Made by a program: the position numbers and the translations under genes. Below the pieces are notes generated by a model. The model was not told the origin of the DNA, did not search any database, and saw nothing but the letters and a program-made list of their open reading frames with translations. Below are positions 44,144 to 53,063 of a DNA stretch of 64,000 nucleotides, in pieces. Source of the stretch: JACDCA01 sp963810305 (lineage in GTDB: Bacteria > Acidobacteriota > Vicinamibacteria > Vicinamibacterales > 2-12-FULL-66-21); contig CAWEMY010000011.1 in the NCBI GenBank assembly GCA_963810305.1, positions 248,001 through 312,000 of the forward strand. Reading direction: 5' to 3'. Within the stretch, counting starts at the first letter, position 1; each line of letters opens with the position of its first letter.

Positions 44144-44569
44144 ATGATCCGCCCGTTCATCGTTGGCTTCGCGACGACACTCAAACACATCTTCAAGAAG
44201 CCGATCACGGTCAATTATCCGGACCAGAAGATCCCGGTTTTCCCGAAGTGGCGCGGCAAGCAGGTCCTGATGCGGGACGAGTTCGGCCTCGAGAAATGCG
44301 TCGCCTGCGGCCTGTGCTCGGTCGCCTGTCCGGCAGACGCCATCTACCTCGAAGCGGCGGAGAACGACGGCACGGTCCAGGCCGGCCCCCGTTACGCGAA
44401 GGTCTACCAGATCCACAAGACACGCTGCATCTTCTGCGGCATGTGTGAAGAGGCCTGTCCCGTATCGGCCATCTTCATGGGCAAGGATTACGAGACCGCC
44501 GTCTACAGCAACAAGGATTTCATCTGGGACAAGGCGGACCTGCTGGTCCCGGCGCAGATTTCAAAATAA
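44144..44569 (+). CDS. nuoI: NuoI-like ferredoxin subunit (two 4Fe-4S clusters)
   Basis: A 141-residue protein with two CxxCxxCxxxCP motifs: KCVACGLCSVACPADAI and RCIFCGMCEEACPVSAI. The rest (FATTLKHIFKKPITVNYPDQKIPVFPKWRGKQVLMRDEFGLEKC) matches complex I subunit I (NADH-quinone oxidoreductase). It is isolated here: no other nuo gene is visible in the window. It may belong to a dispersed complex I or a second partial one. TATGCT lies seven bases before ATG 44144. A 28-bp palindrome follows the gene. Confidence 0.88.
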   Translation: MIRPFIVGFATTLKHIFKKPITVNYPDQKIPVFPKWRGKQVLMRDEFGLEKCVACGLCSVACPADAIYLEAAENDGTVQAGPRYAKVYQIHKTRCIFCGMCEEACPVSAIFMGKDYETAVYSNKDFIWDKADLLVPAQISK

Positions 44570-44571
44570 GC

Positions 44572-44599
44572 GTAGGGGCGGTTCGCGAACCGCCCCTAC
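44572..44599. repeat. Perfect 28-bp palindrome (GTAGGGGCGGTTCG arms)
   Basis: GTAGGGGCGGTTCG and its exact reverse complement sit end to end with no spacer, two bases after the nuoI stop. There is no T run, so a simple intrinsic terminator is less likely than a REP-like element. It shares the GTAGGGGC edge with the 22.87 kb element. Confidence 0.88.
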
Positions 44600-44606
44600 A
44601 ACGACA

Positions 44607-45281
44607 GTGGACATTTTCGGCGCGTTAGGAGACATCCACGGCGATTTCAGCGCGGCGCGGCAAGTCATGGAACGACACCCCGAGGTGCCGTTCTGGCTTT
44701 GTGTGGGTGACGTTGCCGATGCGGACGGTAACTACGAAAGTCTTCCGGCGCCGCTCTACTGGATCAAAGGCAACAACGAGAACTTCGACGCGATAGCAGC
44801 CGGGGTCCTGCCCGAGAACCTGTTCCACATTCCAAACGGCCAGCTGAAGACGATCGCCTCCTTGCGCGTCGCGGGACTTGGCGGTACGCATGCGCCTACG
44901 ATGTACGAGCTGTCGGTGGCAGATCTGCCGCATCCCAAGAAGAGCACCGCCAAAGCAACGGAGGCGGCGGACCGACGCCGGCATTTTGTCCGGGAGGAGG
45001 TCGAGGCCTGCAAGGCGCTCCACGGCGTGGACGTGTTCCTGTCCCATGAGGCGCCGCGTCCGTTTCGCGTGTCTCGCGGCATCGACGCGGGCAAGACACC
45101 GATCAACGACATCCTCGTGGCGATGAAGCCGCGGCTCCACCTCTTCGGCCATCATCACCAATTCACCGAAAACACCATTGGCGGCGTCCACTCCCTCTGC
45201 CTCGACCTGGTGTCGAAGTCGTACCTGCTGATTGACGGGAAAACGTTGAATTATCAGCACTTGTCGTCGTATCCTAGATAG
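44607..45281 (+). CDS. Calcineurin-like metallophosphoesterase
   Basis: A 224-residue phosphoesterase. Metal-binding motifs are ordered as expected: FGALGDIHGDFSAA, CVGDVADADGNYES, WIKGNNENFDA, FLSHEAPRPF and LFGHHHQFTEN. The GNNE and GHHH signatures fit the two-metal Mre11/calcineurin fold; the substrate is unknown. GTG 44607 is the last start compatible with the first motif; it lies eight bases after the 28-bp palindrome, so its own promoter or ribosome site is unclear. Confidence 0.85.
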   Translation: MDIFGALGDIHGDFSAARQVMERHPEVPFWLCVGDVADADGNYESLPAPLYWIKGNNENFDAIAAGVLPENLFHIPNGQLKTIASLRVAGLGGTHAPTMYELSVADLPHPKKSTAKATEAADRRRHFVREEVEACKALHGVDVFLSHEAPRPFRVSRGIDAGKTPINDILVAMKPRLHLFGHHHQFTENTIGGVHSLCLDLVSKSYLLIDGKTLNYQHLSSYPR

Positions 45282-45301
45282 TTGGGGTCAGGCCCAATCC
45301 C

Positions 45302-47155
45302 ATGACCAGAGTGCCTTTTCTCGAAGCAATCGATCAACGTGTGCTCGTCTGTGACGGCGCGATGGGGACGATGTTGTACGGGAAGGGCATTTTCCTGAAC
45401 CGCTGCTTCGATGAGCTCAACCTTACGCAACCGGATCTGGTTGCCGAGGTGCACCAGGCCTACGTCCGCGCCGGCGCCGACGTCATCGAAACCAATACGT
45501 TCGGCGCCAACCGGATGAAACTCGGTGCGTTCGGGCTTGCCGAACGGACGCACGCGATCAACCTCCAGGGCGCCCGCATCGCACGTCACACTGCCCGCGA
45601 CCAGTTGTATGTCGCCGGCGCAATCGGGCCGCTGGGCGTACGCATCGAGCCGTGGGGAAAGACGGGCGTCGATGAAGCGGAGCAGTACTTCCGCGAACAA
45701 GCCAAGGCGCTGGTCGAAGGGGGAGTGGATCTCTTCGTTCTCGAGACTTTCCGCGACGTGAATGAAGTCAGCGCCGCGATCAGCGCGGTGCGAGGCATCT
45801 GCGACCTGCCGATCGTCGCGCAGGTGACAACCGAAGAGGACGGCAACACACTGGACGGCGCCGCGCCAGAAAGCTTTGTGCCCGGGCTCGAGTATCTTGG
45901 CGCGACCATCGTCGGCGTGAATTGCAGCGTGGGCCCGGCAGCGATGCTCGAGACCATCGAGCGGATGGCGCAGGTCGCCACGGTGAAGCTCTCCGCGCAG
46001 CCGAACGCGGGACGGCCTCGCGAGATCGAAGGACGCAACATTTACCTGTGCTCGCCCGAGTACATGGCCTCGTACGCGCGCCGCTTCATCAACAACGGCG
46101 TCCGCCTGGTCGGCGGCTGCTGTGGAACGACGCCTGAACACGTCCGCCACATCAAGATGGCCGTGCGCGCGCTGGCGCCGGCGGACCGGCCCAGGGAGAA
46201 GGTCAGCGTGCCGCGTCCGGCCGCGCCACACGTCGAGGTCGTGCCGCGCGCCCGGAAGTCCCGGATGGCTGCCGCCCTCGAGCGCGCGACCTTCGTGACC
46301 TCAGTGGAGCTCGTACCTCCGCGCGGCTTTAACGCAGACGGGTTGATCGCGCAGGCGCAGGAGCTGCGCGCTAACGGCGTGGATCTCGTCAACATCCCCG
46401 ATGGGCCTCGCGCCAGCGCGAGGATGAGCGCCTTGTCCGCGTCGGTCATCGTCCATCAGCAGACCGGCATCGAGCCGATCCTTCACTACGCCTGCCGCGA
46501 TCGGAATTTGCTCGGCATGCAGTCGGACCTCCTTGGCGCGCACTCGATGGGGATCCGGAACGTGCTGCTGATCACGGGCGATCCGCCATCGGCCGGGGAC
46601 TATCCCGATGCGACGGCGGTGTTCGACGTCGATTCGATCGGGTTGACGAATGTCGTGTCGCGGTTGAATCAGGGGTTCGACATCGGCGGGCAGCCGATCG
46701 GCGCCCCGACCGCGTTCCACATCGGTGTCGCCGCGGATCCCGGAGCCCCGAACGTCGAAGAAGAAATCCGCCGCTTCGAATACAAGGTCAAAGCAGGAGC
46801 GGAGTTCACCGTGACGCAGCCGGTGTTCGATGTCGCCGCGCTGTCAGAGTTTCTCGGGCGGATCGACCACGTGCGGATTCCGGTGCTTGCGGCCATCACC
46901 CCGCTCGAGAGTCTCCGGCACACCGAGTTTCTCGCGAACGAAGTTCCAGGCATCCGGGTGCCGGAGCTCATCGTCGAGCGCATGCGCCGCGCCGACGCAG
47001 CAGGTCGCGCCTCGGAGGAGGGTCTCAGCATCGCGTGTGAGATCGCGGTCGAGGTGCGGCCGCTGGTGCAGGGAGTGCTGATTTCCCCTGCCACGGGCGC
47101 CCTGCGGAGCGGATTTGGTGTGATGAAAGCACTTACGGAGTGTTCGCGCCAGTAA
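45302..47155 (+). CDS. Bifunctional homocysteine S-methyltransferase / 5,10-methylenetetrahydrofolate reductase
   Basis: A 617-residue fusion. Residues ~1-290 form the homocysteine S-methyltransferase barrel: VCDGAMGTMLYGKGIFLNRCFDELNLTQPDLV, GVNCSVGP and RLVGGCCGTTPEHVRHI, whose cysteines bind zinc. Residues ~320-617 are a MetF-like reductase (TSVELVPPRGFNADGLIAQAQEL, LLITGDPPSAGDYPDATAVFDVDSIGL, GAEFTVTQPVFDV). The YitJ-type fusion is known in Firmicutes and elsewhere. It links one-carbon metabolism to methionine synthesis. The two halves are intact and in frame. Confidence 0.93.
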   Translation: MTRVPFLEAIDQRVLVCDGAMGTMLYGKGIFLNRCFDELNLTQPDLVAEVHQAYVRAGADVIETNTFGANRMKLGAFGLAERTHAINLQGARIARHTARDQLYVAGAIGPLGVRIEPWGKTGVDEAEQYFREQAKALVEGGVDLFVLETFRDVNEVSAAISAVRGICDLPIVAQVTTEEDGNTLDGAAPESFVPGLEYLGATIVGVNCSVGPAAMLETIERMAQVATVKLSAQPNAGRPREIEGRNIYLCSPEYMASYARRFINNGVRLVGGCCGTTPEHVRHIKMAVRALAPADRPREKVSVPRPAAPHVEVVPRARKSRMAAALERATFVTSVELVPPRGFNADGLIAQAQELRANGVDLVNIPDGPRASARMSALSASVIVHQQTGIEPILHYACRDRNLLGMQSDLLGAHSMGIRNVLLITGDPPSAGDYPDATAVFDVDSIGLTNVVSRLNQGFDIGGQPIGAPTAFHIGVAADPGAPNVEEEIRRFEYKVKAGAEFTVTQPVFDVAALSEFLGRIDHVRIPVLAAITPLESLRHTEFLANEVPGIRVPELIVERMRRADAAGRASEEGLSIACEIAVEVRPLVQGVLISPATGALRSGFGVMKALTECSRQ

Positions 47156-47177
47156 CTTGGCGCGACTACTACTTTGC

Positions 47178-47207
47178 TTGATCGCGTTTGGGAGTAAGGG
47201 ATATAGT
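47178..47207 (+). promoter_or_regulatory. Sigma70-type promoter of the methyltransferase gene
   Basis: TTGATC (47178-47183) and TATAGT (47202-47207) are separated by 18 bases, the best -35/-10 pair in the window. The box lies 13 bases before ATG 47221, so the leader is only a few bases. Confidence 0.6.
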
Positions 47208-47220
47208 CGCCGGACTGCCT

Positions 47221-47913
47221 ATGCCGTTATTTGAGCCGAAAACTGACGCCTCAGACGAGGTCGTGTCCGGATCCGATGCAGCCACGCGGGCTTTGTCGGT
47301 CACCGCCGTCGAAAACCACTTCGTCGAAGGGGTGTACGACAAGCTGGCGAAAGTTTACGACCTCATTTTCGGACCGACACTTCATCCAGGCCGGCTTCAG
47401 GCCATCGAGCGGATGAATATCCAACCCGGCGAGCGCGTGCTCGAGGTTGGCGTAGGCACCGGCATCAACCTCTCGCTTTATCCCAAAGATGCGGCGATTA
47501 CGGGGATTGATTACACCGCGTCGATGCTCGAGAAAGCGCGCGAGCGTGCCGCGCGGATGCAGAATACACGGCTCCTCCAGATGGACGCCGCCGACCTCAA
47601 GTTCGCCGACAACTCGTTCGACATCGTCTACGCCCCGTACTTGATCAGCGTCGTCCCGGATCCGGTCAAGGTGGCGCAGGAGATGCGGCGCGTGTGCCGT
47701 CCGGGCGGACGGATCATTTTCCTGAACCACTTCCTCAGCCCCAACCCGCTCCTCTCGCGGATCGAGCGCTGGATCTCGCCGTTCACCATTCACATCGGCT
47801 TCAAGTCGGATCTGGATCTCCCGGCGTTCCTCGCGCAGGCAGACCTCCAGCCGAAGTCGATCGAAAAAGTGAACTTCCCGAAGATCTGGTCGCTGGTCAC
47901 GACGGTCAAATAA
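47221..47913 (+). CDS. SAM methyltransferase, PmtA/UbiE-like
   Basis: A 230-residue class I methyltransferase. VYDLIFGPTLHPGRLQAIERM, RVLEVGVGTGINLSLYP, ITGIDYTASMLEKARERA and FDIVYAPYLISVVPDPVKVAQEMRRVCRPGGRIIFLNHF give a phosphatidylethanolamine N-methyltransferase (PmtA)-like pattern. It may therefore make methylated phospholipids, though quinone-type methyltransferases share these motifs. I chose ATG 47221, just after the promoter, over the upstream TTG 47188, which would be inside it. Confidence 0.75.
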   Translation: MPLFEPKTDASDEVVSGSDAATRALSVTAVENHFVEGVYDKLAKVYDLIFGPTLHPGRLQAIERMNIQPGERVLEVGVGTGINLSLYPKDAAITGIDYTASMLEKARERAARMQNTRLLQMDAADLKFADNSFDIVYAPYLISVVPDPVKVAQEMRRVCRPGGRIIFLNHFLSPNPLLSRIERWISPFTIHIGFKSDLDLPAFLAQADLQPKSIEKVNFPKIWSLVTTVK

Positions 47914-47915
47914 CA

Positions 47916-48001
47916 CAGCCCTAAAGGGCTGAACTACGGCTGTTCGTAGTCCAGCCCTTTAGGGCTGTCCGTTCGTAAGGTCGTCCAGCCCTTTAGGGCT
48001 G
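47916..48001. repeat. Three CAGCCCTAAAGGGCTG elements in both orientations
   Basis: Copies at 47916-47931, and inverted at 47952-47967 and 47986-48001, fill the gap between the convergent methyltransferase and M24 peptidase genes. The first two form an inverted pair around ACTACGGCTGTTCGTAGT. A fourth copy lies at 13.69 kb. Confidence 0.88.
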
Positions 48002-48006
48002 CTTCA

Positions 48007-49283
48007 TCAGAACGGCTTTTCCAGCGACTCTGACTGCGGCGTGAAGAGCTTCGCGCCGTCCTCGGTGATGTACATGTCGTCTTCGAGGCGGACGCCGAAC
48101 TCTCCCGGCAGGTAGATCCCAGGCTCATCGCTGAACGTCATGCCCGGTGCGAGCGGTGTCTTGTTGCCGCGAACCAGGTACGGCCACTCGTGCCAGTCCA
48201 TGCCCATGCCGTGGCCGACACGGTGCGTGAAGTACTTGTAGTCGGGACCGTATCCGCCGTCCACGATGACCTTCCGGGCAGCAGCGTCTACCGCTTCGCA
48301 GGGGACGCCGGGACGCGCCGCGGCCAGCGCCGCGTCCTGCGCCCGTCTTTCGATGCTCGAACACGCGCTTCATCTTGTCAGTCGGACGCCCGAGCACGAA
48401 CGTCCGGCTGAGATCCGACTGGTAGCCCGCGATGTTGCAGCCGCCATCGATCAGGAGAATCGTTCCTTCGCGAACCGTCTGAGGAGCGATCGAGCCGTGA
48501 GGCAGCGCGGAATACTCGCCGACCTGCACGCCGGCGCCTCCTTCGAAGCCCAGTTGCGCGTGCGCGGAGGCCACCAGACCCGCGAAGTCGTTCTGCGTCA
48601 TGCCTTCTTTGAGCGCCTTATACGCCGCTTCGTAGGCCTTCAGCGTCACGGTAGACGCCAGACGCATCAACTCGAGCTCGTGGGCGTCCTTGATCATCCG
48701 GCAGCCGGCTGTTATCGGCGTACCGCTGACGATTTTCACGCCGCGCGCGGCGTTGCCGACGCCATCACTGAACACGAACTTGACCGTCTCCTCGATGCCC
48801 AGGGCCCCGGTGGCGACGCCGCGGTCGCGCAGACCGGCGGCGACCAGCGCATAGGGACTCTCGTGCTCGTGCCAGGTGCGGACGTCGGCGTGACCCGGTG
48901 AACGGTCCGAGCGCAATCTGTTCGCGGGCGCGACCTTCCTCGAAGGCAGGGCAAACGAAGAACGGCTCACCGCTCGAGGGGATCACGCACGTGAAGAGCC
49001 GCTCGCCGCCATCCCACCGAATGTTCGTGAAGTATTCCAGCGAGCTTCCGCCGCACAGCATGAGGCCGTTGATCTTCTGTTCGGTCATCAGCTTTCGGGC
49101 GCGCTCGACTCGTCCGCGGCGCTCGTCCGCCGTGATCGGCCGCACCTGCGATCGCATTGACGTAAGCGCCGCGATCGAGGGCGGTAGTGGCGTTTGCTGG
49201 GGCTGGTCAAAGGCAAACAGGCCGGCCGTGTTCGCGCCTACGGTGGCCGCGATCGATGTGCCGAGGAACGTCCGTCGATTCAT
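48007..49283 (-). CDS. M24-family aminopeptidase P-like protein, two frameshifts
   Basis: Three frames join into 424 residues. From ATG 49283 the first part has a Tat-like start (NRRTFLGTSIAATVGANTAG) and FFVCPAFEEGRAREQIALGPFTG. The second frame carries HADVRTWHEHESPYALV and the M24 core (LLIDGGCNIAGYQSDLSRTFVLG). The third has HRVGHGMGMDWHEWPYLV, DEPGIYLPGEFGVRLEDD. Removing one G from the GGG run at 48894-48896 and one base near 48355 restores the reading. The metal ligands (D, D, H, E, E) are present, so an active Xaa-Pro aminopeptidase-like exported enzyme is likely. Confidence 0.75.
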
Positions 49284-49290
49284 ATGAATT

Positions 49291-50402
49291 TCACTCGATG
49301 GCTTCAGCGATCTTCGCGGCAGCAACCTCGGCGCCGTCGGTTCGAGGACGCTCGGGCGGTGGCGGCGCCGCAAGCAGGCCGTCGAGCCCGTCGCGCCAGC
49401 GACCGGCCAGGAGGGAGTCCTGATCGATGAAGGCGCACCGCACGTACCGGGGCATTTCCTTGACCAGCACGTCGTACTCCGGGAAGTGCCCGCGGGAAGT
49501 GTAGAGCATCGCCGTCTGGTTGGCGATGCATTCCGAGATGATGCCGTATCCAGGCTTCGTAACGACGACATCGGAGGCCGCGACGAGGTCTTCGTAACGG
49601 AATCCCTGGTCGTAGATCCGCGACTCCTTGACGAACGCTACGCCGTCGGGGACGGTCGAGGGGGGGTCGTTTCCGGTGATCACGACCGTCCAGTCCTCGA
49701 GGCAGTCGAGCGACGACATATCGAGACCGTTCACGCCGTAATGGCTGAACGACGAGAGGGCAATGGGCCGCTCCGGAGGTACATCGAGGCCGGTCGAGCA
49801 CGTCCTCACGCAGCAGATCCGCGCGCGCGTGGCGAGCGACGAACGGGATGTCTTCGACACGCGCGATGGCGTCGAATCCGCCAGCCATTGGCAGCCGCAA
49901 GCCTTGCGTCGCCTGCCGATACGCCTCGCGGATCTGCGCGACCACGGCCGGTGCTTCGGTCTCGAAGTACTCGGAATAGGCGCTGTAGATCCAGTCCCAC
50001 GTGAAGTTGCTGATCACCAGCGACGGGATGCCTGCCCGGGCAGCGGCCGCGCAGGCGAGTGGCGGTGCATCCGAAATCACCAGCCGGACGCCCTGTTCAG
50101 CCAACAGCGCCGCTTCGTGCGCGACTCGATCGCCGAATGTCGCGTAGAAGGCGTTCGCGCGGCGGGCGGTTTCAGCCTCGTCGAGATGCAGGCTGTCGAT
50201 CTGGACGACCCCGGTGTCACATTCGCACTCGACCCATCGATAGGGCACTCTCATTGTCCGTTCGAACAGCCAGCGCGGAGCGGAGGTCCGCACAAGGATC
50301 GAGACCGGCGCACCTTCCGCGGCCAAGGGCATTCATGATTTCGATCTGGCGGGAGGCGTGGCCGAAGCCGTGACCCGAGATATAGAAGGCGACAGAGGGC
50401 AA
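49291..50402 (-). CDS. Glycosyltransferase (MurG/UGT-like), two frameshifts
   Basis: Three frames give a 369-residue protein. From TTG 50402 the first part reads PSVAFYISGHGFGHASRQIEIMNAL, the GHG start of MurG/UGT-like enzymes. The second has VSILVRTSAPRWLFE, LVISDAPPLACAAAARAGIPSLVISNFTWDWIY. The third has IALSSFSHYGV, ASDVVVTKPGYGIISECIA, the donor-binding loop. One-base corrections near 50325 and 49795 join them. Some relatives transfer galactose or arabinose in small-molecule metabolism; the substrate is not certain. It lies eight bases upstream of the M24 gene on the same strand. Confidence 0.7.
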
Positions 50403-50405
50403 GTA

Positions 50406-50495
50406 GAAACTATGAACTATGAACGATGAACTGACGCGACCGCGAACCGCGAACCGCGAACTACGCACCGCGACCCGCGCCCCGCGCGGCAGTGG
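50406..50495. repeat. GAACTATGAACGATG and CGCGAACCGCG repeats at the lon end
   Basis: GAACTATGAACTATGAACGATG (50413-50429) is followed by CGCGAACCGCGAACCGCG and CGCGACCCGCGCCCCGCG units. The repeat DNA encodes the last residues and stop of Lon and borders the start of the glycosyltransferase gene. Confidence 0.75.
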
Positions 50496-52890
50496 CGCCG
50501 GTTGCACCGGTGACATCGGCTCCTGCCTTCTCATCCTCGTCGGTGAGCACCTCGTCGCCGAGCGCTGCTTCGGCAACGTCGGGGATCGAGATCGCCAGCG
50601 CTTCTTCGAGCGTGCGCACCGGGACGAACGTCATTTCCTTGCGAACGTCGGGAGGCAGCTCCGCGAGGTCGACCTCGTTGGCATGGGGGAGGATGACGGT
50701 CGTGATGCCTTGCCGCCGCGCGGCGAGCACCTTCTCACGGATTCCGCCAACCGGAAGAACGAGTCCGGAGAGAGTAATCTCGCCGGTCATCGCAACATCG
50801 GACCGCACCGGCACATTTCGCGCTGCCGAGACGATCGCGGTTGCCATCGTCACGCCCGCCGACGGTCCGTCCTTCGGTATCGCTCCCGCCGGGACGTGGA
50901 CGTGCAGGTCCTGCTTGCTCAGGAAGTCCGGATCGATGCGCAGCCGTTTGGCCTGCTGCCGCACGTGACTCAGCGCCGCGCGAGCGGACTCCTGCATGAC
51001 GTTGCCGAGTTGACCGGTCAGCGTCAGCCGACCGCCGCCGCCCGGCATCAACACCGACTCGATGAAAAGTACGTCACCTCCCGCTTCGGTCCAGGCGAGT
51101 CCCGTTGCCACTCCGGGACGTGACGTCCGAAACGCCGCTTCCGACCGGAAGCGCGCCGGACCGAGATACTCCGCGACGTCCTTTGCATCGACGGTCGCCG
51201 TGTGTGCCTCGTCGGTCGCGACCTTGGCGGCGACTTTCCGCATGATCGTCCCGATCTGCCGTTCGAGGCTGCGGACGCCGGCTTCGCGCGTGTACTCGGA
51301 AATCACGCGGCGGACCGCATCGTCGGTGAGCGTGACCTGGTCCTTCAGCCCATGCTCGTCGCGCTGCCGGGGGATCAGATACATGCGCGCGATATGGACC
51401 TTGTCCTCCTCCGTGTAGCCACTGAGCGGGATGAGCTCCATGCGATCGAGCAGCGCGGGATGGATCGTTCCCAGCTGGTTCGCGGTCGCAATGAACAACA
51501 CCTTCGAGAGATCGATCGGGATCTCGAGATAGTGATCGCGGAAAGTATGGTTCTGCGCCGGGTCGAGCACCTCCAGCAGGGCGGCCGCAGGATCCCCCTG
51601 GATCCCGACGGCGAGCTTGTCGATCTCGTCCAGCATGAATACCGGATTCGCTGAGCCCGCCGACTTGAGCGCCTGGACCAGACGTCCCGGCATCGAGCCG
51701 ATATACGTCCGCCGATGGCCGCGGATCTCGGCTTCGTCGCGCACGCCGCCAAGCGAGATGCGCACGAACTTCCGGTTCATCGCACGCGCGATCGACTGGC
51801 CAAGTGAGGTCTTTCCGACCCCGGGCGGGCCCACGAAACAGAGGATCGGCCCCTTCAGATCCCCCTTCAGCTTGCGGACGGCGAGGTACTCGACGATGCG
51901 TTCCTTGACCTTGTCGAGATCGTAGTGGTCCTCGTCGAGCACGCGACGGGCTTCGACCGGATCGAGCCGGTCGGGAGTGATCTTCGCCCAGGGGACGTCG
52001 AGGATCCAGTCCAGATACGTGCGGATCATCTGGTACTCGGGCGACGCTGGCGTCATCCGCTCCAGCCGCTCGACCTCGCGGAGCGCCACGATGTTGACGT
52101 GTTCGGGCAGCTCCGCTTCCTGCACGCGATTCCGAAGCTCCTGCGCCTCACCGTCCCCTTCGCCGAGCTCGCTCTGAATCGCCTTGAGTTGCTGACGGAG
52201 CACGTACTGACGCTGCGCGTCCGTCATTTCCTTTTCGGCCCGCGACTCTATCTGTCCTTTGAGCTCGAGCACCTCGATTTCGCGCGACAGCGCCATCGTG
52301 ACGGCATCGAGCTTCACCTCGAGGCTCCCTTCCTCCAGGAGCTTCTGTTTGTCTTCGGCCTTCATGTCGAGAAGGCTGGCGAGCAAGTAGACGATCCGCA
52401 GCGGATCATCGAGGGTCGCGACCAGCGTCTTGACGTCCGCCGACAGGCCCGTCGCCAGCGACAGCGCGCGGTCGACGAGCTCCTGCACGCGCCGGACCCG
52501 AGCATCGATCTCGATCGACCGTTCGGATTTTTCCGGCAGCGGTTTGACCAGCGCCTTCAGGCCGCCGCGGTCGTTCTGGAGGAACTCCGCGCGCGCCTTG
52601 GTGACCCCTTCGACGAGGACGCGCATGCCCGTCTGGCCCTTCGCCATCTGCCGGACGACGGCGACCGTGCCGACGTGATGAAGATCGTCGGCTCCCGGGT
52701 CGTCGATGTCGTTCTTCTGCAGCAGGAGCAGCACCATCCGGTCGCCGGCGAGGGCGCGGTTGATGGCTTCAACCGAGATCGGGCGGCTCACGCCGAGCGG
52801 CGCGACGGTCAACGGAAGCACGACCGCGCCGCGAAGAGGCACGACCGGAAGCTCGGGCGGTAGTGGCGGCAACTGGGGAGCTTCGGCCAT
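50461..52890 (-). CDS. lon: ATP-dependent protease Lon
   Basis: An 809-residue Lon. The N-terminal substrate domain starts LPPLPPELPVVPLRGAVVLPLTVAPLGVSRP. The AAA+ module has GPPGVGKTSLGQSIA (Walker A), PVFMLDEIDKL (Walker B) and SLGGVRDEAEIRGHRRTYIGSMPGR. The protease domain has the catalytic Ser in PKDGPSAGVTMA and Lys in GGIREKVLAARRQG. It degrades damaged and regulatory proteins in the cytoplasm. The tail ARGAGRGA and stop are encoded by GC-rich repeat DNA and are probably not ancestral. Confidence 0.95.
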   Translation of the reverse strand: MAEAPQLPPLPPELPVVPLRGAVVLPLTVAPLGVSRPISVEAINRALAGDRMVLLLLQKNDIDDPGADDLHHVGTVAVVRQMAKGQTGMRVLVEGVTKARAEFLQNDRGGLKALVKPLPEKSERSIEIDARVRRVQELVDRALSLATGLSADVKTLVATLDDPLRIVYLLASLLDMKAEDKQKLLEEGSLEVKLDAVTMALSREIEVLELKGQIESRAEKEMTDAQRQYVLRQQLKAIQSELGEGDGEAQELRNRVQEAELPEHVNIVALREVERLERMTPASPEYQMIRTYLDWILDVPWAKITPDRLDPVEARRVLDEDHYDLDKVKERIVEYLAVRKLKGDLKGPILCFVGPPGVGKTSLGQSIARAMNRKFVRISLGGVRDEAEIRGHRRTYIGSMPGRLVQALKSAGSANPVFMLDEIDKLAVGIQGDPAAALLEVLDPAQNHTFRDHYLEIPIDLSKVLFIATANQLGTIHPALLDRMELIPLSGYTEEDKVHIARMYLIPRQRDEHGLKDQVTLTDDAVRRVISEYTREAGVRSLERQIGTIMRKVAAKVATDEAHTATVDAKDVAEYLGPARFRSEAAFRTSRPGVATGLAWTEAGGDVLFIESVLMPGGGGRLTLTGQLGNVMQESARAALSHVRQQAKRLRIDPDFLSKQDLHVHVPAGAIPKDGPSAGVTMATAIVSAARNVPVRSDVAMTGEITLSGLVLPVGGIREKVLAARRQGITTVILPHANEVDLAELPPDVRKEMTFVPVRTLEEALAISIPDVAEAALGDEVLTDEDEKAGADVTGATGATAARGAGRGA

Positions 52891-52969
52891 TCGTTTTCGA
52901 TGATACCGGAATGCGCGGTGCGCTGGGCGCGGTGCGCAGCGCGCAAGGCATGAGTCGGCAACTCTGAAC

Positions 52970-53063
52970 TATCCGCGACCCGCGCCCCGCGCGCTGCGAC
53001 TCGCGCCCCGCGAATCGCGCGCGACCCGCGCGCCGCGACCCGCGCGCCCAGCGCACCGCGCGC
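52970..53063. repeat. CGCGACCCGCGCCCCGCG repeat block
   Basis: About 95 bases of overlapping CGCGACCCGCG, CGCGCCCCGCG and CGCGCGC units between lon and the NnrU/ICMT-like gene, of the same family as the 7.48 kb block. Confidence 0.75.

Noticed and set aside
44572..44599. Intrinsic terminator after nuoI
   Set aside because: The stem has no loop and no T run; a repeat element fits better, though a role in transcript ending cannot be excluded.
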